A stretch of DNA of 64,000 nucleotides from Tanytarsus gracilentus (Eukaryota > Arthropoda > Insecta > Diptera > Chironomidae): the NCBI GenBank assembly GCA_038502055.1, contig JAXRKN010000041.1, forward strand, positions 4,011,501 to 4,075,500, read 5' to 3'. Position numbers and translations under genes: made by a program. This document shows, in pieces, positions 38,122 to 50,600 of this stretch (its first letter is position 1; every line of letters starts with the position of its first letter). The notes under the pieces were generated by a model, which was not told the DNA's origin, ran no database searches, and saw only the letters and a list, made by a program, of their open reading frames with translations.

Positions 38122-40217
38122 CTTCAATCCTTTCTCATGGTACTTTACAAATTAAAATAAAATATGTCATTCACTTTTCACTGAAACCTTATGTTGATGT
38201 CTTTCATGCGAATGTGTGTAAGAAGGTTTTAATTTCTTGATTTTTAAGCGGCTTATGGCATCTCGCCCTCTTTTCATCATGCGAATAATTAATGACATTT
38301 TACTGTATCTAAAATTAGAAGTCATTATTTTCATCACACCATCGATTTATTATGAGAGAGCCACGTACATGAGCATATGAAGAATGCTTGAATACATCAG
38401 CGACCAAAAACAATAAGAACAAAAAATAAGTGGTAAACACAATGTGGAAGGGATGGTGAACTTATTTTAATAAAATATAATTTTTTTAATAAAAAATGTC
38501 CACGCCTTGGTTTTTCACTCTTTTATTTTTCTCGCATGCTAAAATGATTTTCGTCTATTCACGTAGAGTCGCACATTACACACGAGCGAGAAAGAGACGA
38601 TGGTGAGAGGCATTAAGGCTAACAGGACTATTTTACACGGAAATGAATGGGAGGTTGGGTGGCAGTGCTCTAATGTTAATTAATAGTCAAGTTCTCCTTT
38701 GAGTTATTCAAAAGATCCTTTTAAAATGTTTTTATCTGAGTAGGAAGTGGAACGCGGCATGACTTGCTTTTTTACCATGAAGCTGCTGCTGCGGGCGAGT
38801 ATGATGTATGCTCACACATAGCACCATAGCTAGGGGAAAGGAATGGAGGCTTTAATGTTAGTTTAGAAGAAAAACTTTTCCATTTCTTCTTCTTCTTCCC
38901 ATGGCATAGCTTCATTTTATTATTTTACAGAGTCATTTATAATATTTTTCATGTGCACACACTCTCTTGAGTTAAGGAGTGTACAATTCCGACCACCCCA
39001 CACCGCCTATGCTCTCACTCATGAATTTGTGAGCACACATGAACATTTTTGGCTTATTTTCCTTTCTCTCTTTTTCTATTATCATTGCACAATGAAAATA
39101 TTTCATAATTTACAGCCATTTATTTCCGAAAAGGAGGAACCATCGCTGTCTATTGTGGGAGCCGAGTGAGGGAGGGAAATTAGTTGCTATTTGCTAAGTG
39201 GAAGGGAGATGAAATATTGTAAATTTAACAACGAATTCAAGATAACTAAAATATAAAATACATTTAATGGAATCAAACCTAAAATTTGAAATCAAAGTTT
39301 TTTTTATTTTTTATAATTTAGTTATTTTATATTTAATCTAGGACAAGAAATAAAATTTATTTAAGAGTTTTTTACACATTCAGTTTGCAGACTCTATTAA
39401 TACATTAAAGAGTTCACTTAATTTTGTGGTTTTTTTAAAATTTACTCTTTATAATTATTCCATCCATTAACATTTTTATAAAATTTCAATTTAAATATCT
39501 ATAAAGCATAAAAACCTTAAAATTCATTCCTGCATTCGAAAGTCCTATTGTTATGATATTTTTGTATGTTTTGTTGTTGTCGTATTTATGACTCTCTACT
39601 TTTATATTTTTGCGCGCCCACATAGCAAAAATACACATACTTTAACTACCACTGCGGAGAGTGAGTGAGAGTTGAGTATTCATATGTCAGGAAAGGATTA
39701 ATATTCCGAGGAAATTTATATCCTTAAATAGGCATCTGAATGGGGAGAAAGAGAGAGAGAGAGAAAAAAATTCTACTTGCTGACTATATGCAAATAATGA
39801 ATGTGCTCGCTTCCACCATTTCTTCTGGCTTCCCAAACGCTTTATTTCCGTTTCATGAATCCCATTCACAATGTCTGTGCTATGCGATTTTCAGCATAAA
39901 CGGAAGAAGACGTCGTCGATGAGAGTCGAGAGATGGGTTTGGGTGAAGACTGCTTTGTATGTGTGTTTACGAATAATTATTCCATGCATCATGTGCACAT
40001 AAAAGGGAAATGGAAAATATTCAGTACATGACTGGCGAGTTTTAATGGCACTTCATGCGAGCATTAATTATTAGGACTTTCGTGAGTGGTAGTGAACGAA
40101 GAGCCAACTGAACAAATTGCCACTCTCTCGTTGCAGCCAAGAATAAAAATTTTAATTGCAACTCTCTTCGATGCAGAAGGCTTGAGAAGTGAAAAAGGGT
40201 TTTGAAATATAGAAATC

Positions 40218-40346
40218 AGGTATTGAGAATTTGGAACAAAGTTGAATGTAAAACATAATTGTTTTTTAATTAATTAACTTTTTTTACTATTTATAGATTA
40301 TAATCTACTAATTTTTAATAAATTTCCTTAAAAATTCTCAATACCT
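40218..40346. mobile_element. MITE-like element, AGGTATTGAGAATTT termini, with GGAAC-motif
   Basis: The 129-bp segment has a perfect 15-bp terminal inverted repeat (AGGTATTGAGAATTT / AAATTCTCAATACCT). Immediately inside the left end is GGAACAAAGTTGAATG, a variant of the word next to the left end of the element at 37996. The size and layout match that element although the termini differ. Confidence 0.72.
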
Positions 40347-43300
40347 CATGCAGCCTCCATCTCTATTTTACACCATCAACTTTGTGATAAATTTTGCACC
40401 CCTTTCGACTCTTGATATTTTTTAGTGCGCGGGATATTTTTTGTCAACGAGAGCCACCGTAATTGAATAAATTATTCATCAGACAGTGACATCAAGTGTC
40501 GCTTGAAAAATGCACGAAAAAACCTTAAAATTGCATCTACTTCTAATTAATTTTCAGCCATTAAAAATATTTTTTGAACTGTCTGCAGATGGACTAATTT
40601 TAAGTTCTACCTGAAGCTGTCAGAGACATTTTGATAAAGGCTTTTCGGCCAGCACAAATGTAAATTGAGTCCGCACAAACTTGTAGCAGGTAGTAAAAAA
40701 TTCATTCAACGACATTTTGTGAACATTAAAGGACGATATTAAAATATCAAGTCGTGTGTGTTTGTGAGGCGAATGCAAAAAAGGGTCAAACAATATTTTA
40801 TATATTCGAACATAAAAATGTAATAAGAAGAAGGGAAGGATAAGGGGTCGAAGGGTTTAATTATTGTTCCCTCGACAAACGGTCACTGAATTTTTCGTCA
40901 TTTACAACCCTCCGAATTTTACGATTATGGCCATGTAGATGAGATGTTAGAGTTTTAAAGGCAGTTGTGAACTGTACACGCGTTCTTGTGCAAATGGTCA
41001 TTCGAGAGGAAGGAAGAAGAAAAAGTACGAAGTACTTTGAGGACATGTGACATGAGTTTAATTAAATTTTACATTGTTCGAGGATGCAAAAAAATATCTA
41101 AAAATATTTATAGAATAGTTTTTAAAATTTATAAATATATAAGGTTTCGAACCTGTTTATTTATGCTTGACAATTTTAGTTTTTTGTAATTTCTTTAATA
41201 AATGAAAGTTTAATCGCAAATTTAAGCAAATCAAGTTTCCATCTCAACTAAATTGAATAAAATGAGATTTTCATCTTCTTTCTCAATTCATCATCATCAT
41301 GACGACATCGACAAAACTCTTTTGTGATCATCAACCGACTCACTAAATCCATTTTCGATTATTTCCTTATTATCTTCAAATTTCTTATTCATTAAATCAA
41401 AATTGTACTGCTGCATGTGAATGTGGAGAAAAATTGGCGAAACTATTTGCTCATCTGTTAATGGTATTTTGGTATTGAATTTCCAGCTGCTATTGTCTTC
41501 ATCTCTATTCTCTTCGTCGCGGAGAAACACAAAAGAAGGTTTTTCATGTCATAAATTTCACCGCAAATGTTCTTGTGTAAGTATGTGATGTCGACTTGAT
41601 GCGAGCACGGATTTGTTTGGAGCTATTGAATTTTTTGATGTATAAAAATGAGATTATTTTTGAAAAATTGTATTTTCAAGAAAAAAATATTGTTTCTCAA
41701 ATATTAAGGAAAATTATTTAATTTAATTGATTGCGACTAAAACATTAAAAATTTAAATAAAAAGAATTAAAATAAAAAGCTAATCTAACATGTTTTAAAA
41801 TATTCTTAAAATTTTTAGGATTCGAACCTTATTTTTAAAATTTTCCAACTCAATTTTTTTCATGTCTGTATAAAGAATTAATTAAAAGACTTTCAAAAGT
41901 CATTAACTGTTTTGCACCATTCATAAAATTGAATTAAATCTCAACAGAAAGTGCAACTGCACTTTTATTCAAATGTCAAACGACGCCGCCGACATGCAAA
42001 CAATATTAAATAATAAAAGTTGCGGCAACATGAAAGAGAAAATTTTTAAATACTTTGCTATCATAAAAAATCCTTTTAATTTTTCATTCATGGCTTTTAA
42101 TGTTGAATTAGCCATTTTGTAATTTTCACATTTGCTTCTATAGCACCCACAACATCGGACATTGTGAGGATTTTTGTATTGGACTTGGTGTCCTTTGTTT
42201 CAAACATGAGAATGTGAGTGTGTGACATGAGAGAATTTTTCACATATCTTGATTCTACTTGAGCTCTGCTAGAAAATAATTCTCCTGAAAGTGCTAGAAA
42301 AAGGAGAAAAATATGTGAGAGAAGATGAGTTGGGAAATAAGGTTCATATGTGAAAATGTGAGTATAGAGACGGATGTACTAGATTATACAAGAGTGGAAT
42401 TATATGTATGTGCAATTCTTATAAGAGTGCAGGAATTTAAGGTGGTAAAAAAATTTTCAATGATAGAAATTAAAATTTATAAAATTTGTTGTTATGAAAT
42501 TAATTTTTTAAAAAACAATTTTAAATTAATTTTACGGCATGCCATTTAAGTTTTCTACATATGTAAAATATTTTTTCAAATCGATTTGCAATTCATCATA
42601 GATACAAAATTCTCAGGTGAGTAATTTACCTGCCTCGTTTTACCGGTTGCATATCTTGCACCTTAAACTTTAGAGGTAAAAATTTAAATTAATTAAAAAA
42701 GCTCACTTTTTGGTTTAAAATAAATAAATTCTTTACTGTAATTCAAAAATTATTATAAGCGCCTAAAGTTTTAACTTTAAGTTTTAAAAAAAAATTGTGA
42801 AATTTTTACTTTTTTTCTTATTTTTTATTAGAAAAATTCCATTTATAAAAGATAATTTTACTTTTCCCACTTTTACTCCAAAATTATTGGATAACAATTT
42901 TGTAATTTAAAACCTAAAATTATAATTTTTTGTTGCTAAACTCCTGAAATTAAATAAAAAGCACAAAAACATCTTTTTTCTTGAAATTAAACAATTATTC
43001 ATTTTTATTTATTGATTGATTTTTTTCTTCATCTTATAATCATCGTTTCAAACGTACACTACGAATTTTTATCTACAAATATTTATTTTCCATTAAATAT
43101 GCGATTTCAATTTTATATTTTACGTCAATTTTCATTTCTAAGAATTTTATGCGAATTAAAAAAAGAGAAGATTCTTCTAAGTAGTTTTGAGAGTCGGGAG
43201 GAGAGAAAAAATTAATTACAAAGGCATAAAGTAAAAGTATATAAAAGTACGTCTTTTTTTCATGAGAAAGAAATTTTTGTTCAATTTGAAAATAAATTTT

Positions 43301-43939
43301 ATACACAACGTCACAACTCGAGATTTATACAAATAAAATTTTTCATGTATATTTTGCATCTAGTGTGTCTTTTAATGTTTTCTTGTCTCTTACACGTGTA
43401 GACAATTAATTTCTCACTTACACTTACATTTAATTGATTTTTTCTTTCTTTTGAATATACACAACTTTAATAATCTACAAAAAAGTGCTTAAGTTGAATA
43501 CATTTAAGTATTTTTTTCATCTAATCTAAGTCATATCAATAGGAATATTTCGATTTTCAAACAGATTTAAAAAACAATTAAGGAATAAAAATTGTGTCTT
43601 AATTTTAAGTTTTTTTTTATATTGCAATTGATTTTCATATAAATTACTGGCTTCATTCCTCCATTTCTTAACTGACCATACAACATCGATGCGTCTCTCT
43701 TAAAATACCCTGTTTATTAAGTTTGTGTGTGTCTTTTTTATCGTTTAAATGTTCTATGGATTTTTAAGTAGGACATTTTTGTACATTTTAATTAGTTTTT
43801 TTGTGTCTTTTATGTGCAGGGATTTAATGCAATTTAAAACTATTTAATTTACTCTCAAAAAAGAGCCGAATGTTAGAAAAAAATTATGACCGGAATTTTT
43901 TTTTTTGAGATTTTAAGGATATTTTCTCACATCAATGTT

Positions 43940-43988
43940 GGAGGTTGAAAATTAATTAAGAATTTCTCAAATTTAATTCTCAGCCTCC
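43940..43988. repeat. 49-bp palindrome
   Basis: GGAGGTTGAAAATTA at the left pairs with TAATTCTCAGCCTCC at the right (15-bp arms, two mismatches, 19-bp loop). It may be a tiny inverted-repeat element or an RNA hairpin in the long 3' region of the BCL11-type gene. Confidence 0.5.
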
Positions 43989-44560
43989 ATCACATCCACT
44001 AATAAAATCAGTCTCAATGTTAAATAATGCATGGATCTTCAAATAAACAAATAAAAAATGCTAAATTAATTGGTGCTCATTCGCTTTTCTAAAAAATTAT
44101 TAGGAAACATAACAAAAAAGAGAATTCTTCCGAAATTTTTCAACTAAAAAATTCAACTTTTCGAATCTATAAAAAAACATTAACTTAAAGGTTAAGGAAA
44201 AACTTTTTTTATCATTGACATCTTTCAAGTTAAAGGGAAAAGTTTTTAATTTAATTTCTTTACACTTTTATACACACAGAAAATATTTTTCTTTCACTTT
44301 CCTTTGGTTTTTGCAATGCCTCTCAAAATTTTTGCGTGATTTCTTTTTTTAAATTGAGTAAAAATTGTAAAAAGCATTTTTTCACAACTTCTAGTCAATT
44401 TTATCAAGTTTTGAGGGTTGTTTTGTAAAAAATATAATTAAACAATTTAAATTTCTTTCAAATCAACTCGCTAAACTTTTTTACATCATTTCGTAAATTC
44501 GAATTATCATCGGTAGTAAGTTGGACTAGGTGCATTAAATCTTAATGCAGTTGGTTCGCA

Positions 44561-44629
44561 TTAGAAAATTCTCGACATCAATCGATTCTGCTGTTGCGGC
44601 AGATCATAGGCCCATGGTGGGCCAAAGAG
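44561..44629 (-). other. Candidate stop-codon readthrough extension of the BCL11-type protein
   Basis: After the UGA stop (44630-44632) the same frame stays open for 22 codons to a TAA at 44561-44563. The extension begins LFGPPWAYDLPQQQ, a protein-like composition rather than the Lys/Asn/Ile/Phe mix of AT-rich noncoding DNA. The stop is UGA followed by C, the leakiest context known in Drosophila readthrough genes. Confidence 0.4.
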
Positions 44630-47600
44630 TCATGCGCTCTCCTCCTTAATGCTCTGAGATTGATTCGAACTGTCGTCCATATTTCGATTGAGACCATTCG
44701 GCAGTCCGCCCATGCTGAGACTGCTTATTGAGCTTCCATTGCTGTTGCAATTCATATTTAGAGCAGCGGCTGACGCTGAGAGATTTGAGGGATTGTTTGA
44801 TGGACTGCCGAGTTGAAGTCCAAGTTGTGAGAGATTTGGTGGCATGAGAAGATTGTGCGGTGGCTGTTGATGATTGCCCGATTGAAGTTGCTTGCCTTGA
44901 TTAACCACGCACTTTCTCATGTGCTTCTCTAAAGTCGATGGAACACTGAATGGCATTTCACAGAAACGACATCGATACACATCTTTGCCAATGCGTCCGT
45001 GTGTCTTCATGTGACGAGTTAATTTTGAACTCTGAGCACAAGCGTAAGAACAGAGCTCGCACTTGTATGGTTTTTCACCCGTATGAGATCGACGATGGAC
45101 GGTCAAGTTTGAACAGTTTTTGAAGACTTTTCCGCAATATTCGCAAGTGTCGTTGCGTCGACTTTCCTTCTTGGGCGGCGGTTGAAGGCAATTTTGATTG
45201 GCAGGAAGTCCTTGAGGCATTTTCGATTTCAAATTTTCCAACAACGCTTCATTTCGATGGAAATTCGAGAGATTCCACCAGCCGTCATTTCCATCCATCT
45301 TTGGAAGTCTTTTCGATGCTTCAAAAGGATTCTCAAATGGATTAAAGAGCGGGACTTGTGGCAGTTGAGCATTCTGATGATGTTGCATTAAACTTTTAGC
45401 CATCAATTCTTCTTTCAACCTTAAAGCACCTGGAAATCCATTGAGCTTCTCGGCCAAGCCCGGAATTGAGAGTGCCGTATTGTTATTGTCGCGATCTTTA
45501 CTCGTAAGGTGGAGTTTGAGGGCATTGCCAGACTCTTCGAGTGCTTGCTTGTAGGCTTCTGAATATTGAGCGATGTTCGACAAGCCAAATTTGTCCATCA
45601 ACTCGCCCACGAGCGATGCAGCAGCATTGGCTTGATGTTGACTAAGTAAGTCTTTATGTCTATTGTTATTACTCTGAACACTCAAGTCCTCCGCTTCTTC
45701 CTCCATGCCTTCATCATCAATGTCATCCTCATTCATTTCCTCGGCCTCTTGTTCCTCATCGTCAAGATCATCCGGTGAATCTTCATTTTCTGTCTCGACC
45801 GAACCCGAATTACTAGCGCGATCTTCTGGCGTACGATGTAATCGCATATGACGACGCAATTGTGATGCCTGAATGCACTTAAAATCACAGCTTGTGCATT
45901 TATATTGATCCTCGCCCGTATGCATACGACGATGTACGATGAGATTGCTTTGGAAACGGAATTTCTTATTACAGAACTCACACGTGTGAATTGCGTCCAT
46001 CTGATTGAGATGATGATGATGGTGATGGTGATGATGTGACGATGATTTCGGTGGCGTCGATGCGGAGCGAGGTGTCGATGTAATTCCACCATTTTCCGAT
46101 TTAAATTCAGTTTGCTTTTCAGGTGGAGTTAAGCTTTGTGGTCGCGAATTATTTGTCATTGGCGTCGGTGGAAGTTGATGTGATGGCGATGGACTTGCAA
46201 AGTTCGGCGAGTGTTGTTTGCGTGGACTTGGCGAACTTGGTGTGACACCAGTCGTTGTTGCGCCTGGACTTGCAGTACCCGCTAATTGACGAAGCCTTTG
46301 CGAGTAGAAATCTAAATGAGGTTCGATTGACGGTATGGATGGAAGATTGAGCTTATTTGATGACGGCGGACGTTCAGGTGCGTTGAGTTGGTTTGCAGCT
46401 GCGACTGCTGCAGCCGCTAAGTTCAAGCCATGATGACGGAACTGCTCAAATTGTTCCATACGAAAATCGTGAGGTCGCGAGAACAATGGTCCTTGCGGAA
46501 CTAATTGACTCTGAGCCATTGGTGGCAGTGGCATTCTTAAAAGTGCAAATGGATTTGAATGGAGCTCGGGTGGCGGCAATAATGGATGATGACGCATGCT
46601 TGGTGGCGGTAAATTCTGTTGCTGCTGTTGATTATGCATCGATTGTGTGGAGCCGCTTGAGGAACTTGTTGAACACGTTGAACTGCCACTGAGATTATTG
46701 CTCGATGACGACGATGATGATTTGGTTTGGTTTTGCTGCTGTGGCTGTTGTTGACTGCTGCCACTCGACTCCACGTAAATCTTTACGCCATGTGAGTGCT
46801 GAACGTGCTGAACCAATCGCCAAGCCGAACTGTATTTTGTCTTGCATGTGCAACAGACGTAGTTTGATGGTTCTGTAATAAAAAAATTAGAAATTCGTTA
46901 AAAATTTGAATTTTTAAAATAAGGAAAAAATTCGATAAACAGATGCGGAAAATCTCTGCATTGGTAATAAAAAACATTTCATTTATGGAGGCTGCATAGT
47001 TATGAAAGCATAAACAAAACATAAAAAAAATTAAACAACCGGAGTTGATTTTACATCGCATGACAACGATAAAATTTCGCAGCTGATTTCAATCGTATTG
47101 AAAAAAAATTCTGTCGCTCTCATGGTGCAATTCCACATTGTCCAATGCCGAGATGCTCTTTGTTTACGTCAAACAACGACGGAGGGATTTTAATTAAAAT
47201 TTTTTATGTTCAGCCGCTAATTAATCCTCATATCACCAGCGAATATATTTTATGTGTGTGTGTGTGGCATGAAAATATCTATTGTGTGACCGAATATATC
47301 AAATTTCAATAAAATTCCCTCTCTCACTCCCCATGATGATCCCGTATGTGTGTTTATTGTACAAAATGTCAATTTATTGACGGCTCTTGCACCACTTTTT
47401 CATCCCATAAAAAAATTATTAATTAATTTTGATTAAATATTATTGAGTATGATGATAATAAATTTGCTGGTCGATTTTAAACGCATGAAAATTTATTTTA
47501 ATAGTGGTCCAATAACATCGAGCATGTCAATCAAAATATTTCATATTTTTTTAAAAATGCATTTGAACTCGCCCACAAAAACATCTTTTCTCATTGTATG

Positions 47601-50600
47601 CTAATATTTTCAAATTGCGTTGGAGTCTTCATTTTTCATCTCAGAGAGTTACTTAATTTACAGGTATGGACATTTCTCAGGAATTCATGATTATGCCGTC
47701 AATAAATTACAATGAAATTATGGGCATAGTGCGACAATGACAAATCGCTCAATTTGATTTGCAAATTATTTAGTTGAATGCATGTTGTCAGAATGAAGAT
47801 GTTGGAGAGTGAATTTTAGGGATTTAAACAGAGAGTTTTTTTAGTTCATTTAATCGTGGCGTGCTTTAACTGTAATTAAATTAAATTTAGTGAGACTTAA
47901 ATGTTGTTTTATTTAAATTTAAATTTAATATTTGAAATAAATTTAATATAGAAACTTTACTGTGACACCATATTCCGTTTTATCGAGACTCTCCTGTTTA
48001 GAATCAAACCCAAATTAAAATCCATCAATAATTCACCGCGAGTCGCTTAAATCCATTATGATTATCAGGTGCGGACAAACTAATAATCAAAACATGGGCT
48101 TGCGTCTTCTGATGACTCGTGGATGTCTCAAATGTCACGTGCAACAACCCCTTCATTTTCTATTCAAAGACAATTGTCTTTTCTTGCCCATCCTTTTCTT
48201 TCTTTAGTTTTTTTTACCGTGTGTCTGCAATCCCTTCTTCAATTGTATTCATAAACAGACATCGCACATGCCGCGGACGATATGGAAAAGATTGTTTTGA
48301 TGAATGCAAAAAGATATCTTGCGTGATGCCGATATACTTCATGAGGGCATCTGTTGGCATTATTAAAAATCTGAGGGCCACACAAATGCATAAAAAATTA
48401 ATGCAGATCATTTTTTTTATTCTTAATAAAAAAAACTTCATCATGTGACCCACATTTTTTTCTCTATTTAAACATTCAATCACAATATTTTCTAGTCAAC
48501 AATTAAAAGGTCGACGATGCTGATGATTTACGATGAAATTCAATGATTCATTCAATAATCTTTAATTGACCGTCATAATTGTCGGTGCATGCTAAGAGAA
48601 CATAATTGATTGGAAATTTATCGGCAATTATCGGATGACTATCGACTTTGGATGGAGAGAGAGATTGTAAAAGAGTATCCGATAGAGATGTGAGAAGGTA
48701 ATTTGATGTAATTTAGTGGAAAATTGTTAAACTCGTAATTTAACATTTAAATTCTTAAAAGATATTGAAATTTTAAAAAATATCATAAATTTTTCTCTCT
48801 TTCCAAAAAACCACACAATTATTCATCGCGAATGATAAAAAGAAGATATTAAGGAAGTGATTTTCCATTTCCGGTGTCTCGAAAGAGAGCGAAAAGAACA
48901 ATTTTCCTTCGTCGCATCTCCGCAACAATAATAAACATCCACACGACATGAGAAATTGCTCGCCGACAGTGGCAAATTTTTTATGTGTCGCTTTAGTGTG
49001 CATAAAAATGAGATAAATATTTTGCGGGTTTCACTCTGAGAGGACTTCAAGCACTTCCCATCGTAAAATTTTTCACTTCCTTCCCAAAAAAAAAATTCTT
49101 AATTTATGAATAATCGCAATCCTTTCAATATCGTCTCTGTGACGTCCCTTGCCAACGACTGCTGTTGTTGTTCCATTTAAGCCTTTCGTCAAATCCAATT
49201 TTAATATGCGATTTCACTTCTGTGGAGCTATCACTGACGCTTACGTGTCAACTGCAATCCTTGCGAGTGTCTTTGAGAGATTTTTTTAATATCGCGCTAC
49301 GTCAGGAGATGATTGACATCCACAGTGAATATGTATCACATTTCATTGTGCAATGTACATGCAGAATGTGTCCTGCTAACTGTCTTAGGTTGTCTTTCAT
49401 TTGTTTTTATGTGAATGATTGGTAAAATATGAGAAAAATTTAACTGAACTGAGATTGAAAATTATTTTAGGATTTTTTCAGCTTAAATTATTTGAATCCA
49501 CTTGAAAATAAAATTTAAACTTAAATATAATTTTTTTTGCATAATTTTCTCGCATCCATAGAAAACCCATCTAAAAACCCCTAAATCAAAAAGAAAAACC
49601 GTAAAATATCTCAGCAGGACAAAAATAACATTTTTTATGACTTTTCTTATTATACAAAAAAATTCTCTCAATCAAATGACACAAAAGCAGCGGCTACTGA
49701 TGAATATCTTAATGTTACATCATTTCTGTTTTATGCCATTAACATTGACCGCGCACAATATTTTTTATGATTCCACTCGTTTGATAAGCGAATATAAAGA
49801 ATTATTATTTTATTTGCATAGCGAGAGAAAATGGGCTGATTATGGAAATTAATCTCAGATAATTGTTGCATTAAAAAAATGTATTTCTCTCTGTCATTCC
49901 ACGGCGCCCTTACATCATAAAAATATGTCCAGAAAAGAGAAAAAGATTTTTTGATCTCTCGCTGTTGTTATTTACATTCATGTAGATTTTCCCGTACAAT
50001 GCTCTTCGCCCTCTTTTGTGCATGTCCTTTGATTTGGAAAAGACTTTTACTCACATCATCACATATTATAGTGGGTGCAAATCCAAGTGCCACTTGATGG
50101 CAAGGATTGAAACATTCAATTTTTTAAAAAATATTTTTGGACATGAAATTTTAAAATGATTTTTTCATTGATAAAACTTTATCATCCATTGCCCACCCAC
50201 TGATTATTCCAAACAATCCTCTCAATTTTTATGGAACGGACGGAAAGGGTCGATTTCTATTCATACTTTTATGGACACTTAGCCCTAACCCACATTACAT
50301 CGGGATACAATAACTTTTTTATTATATCCCCTTTTTTTCATTCATTCAGTAGCAGTTGTTAGGCGGGAGAGTGAAGCAACAAGAAATCTTTAATCCTTTT
50401 ATTGATGACTAATTTATAGTCGTCCTTACTTAAATATATTTGGACATAAGTTGATCACTTTTTGACTCTTTTTATAATGCGCGTCGCGTGACAAAAGAAG
50501 AGACCCCTTCAAGTACCATCCGGTAATTTTGAATCCACACGTCTTAGAAGGCAGAGATATGGATGTGCATATCTAATTAACATAAGTACGATGAACACGA

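Larger units (their letters stand above)
31119..44560. other. Long gene-poor region 3' of the BCL11-type gene
   Basis: AT-rich sequence with no supported coding gene. It holds two clear inverted-repeat elements (37996, 40218), single copies of the minisatellite word (about 32847, 34467, 34590), reverse or degenerate GGTTCGAATCC words (31178, 37030, 41143, 41818), a (GAT)n run at 35116-35132, a TATA/Inr-like site at 35993, a (GA)n run near 39750, and a 49-bp palindrome (43940-43988). The right end should include the 3' UTR of the BCL11-type gene. Confidence 0.5.

Noticed and set aside
41297..41530. 77-codon minus-strand ORF with protein-like charge pattern
   Set aside because: It looks somewhat coding (DEENRDEDNSS.., KFEDNKEIIENG) but has no ATG-anchored context, no partner exon and no recognisable family; the evidence is too weak to annotate.
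45182..46692. ORFs of 69-119 codons opposite or out of frame to the BCL11 exon
   Set aside because: They are shadows of a zinc-finger exon with an unambiguous family match.
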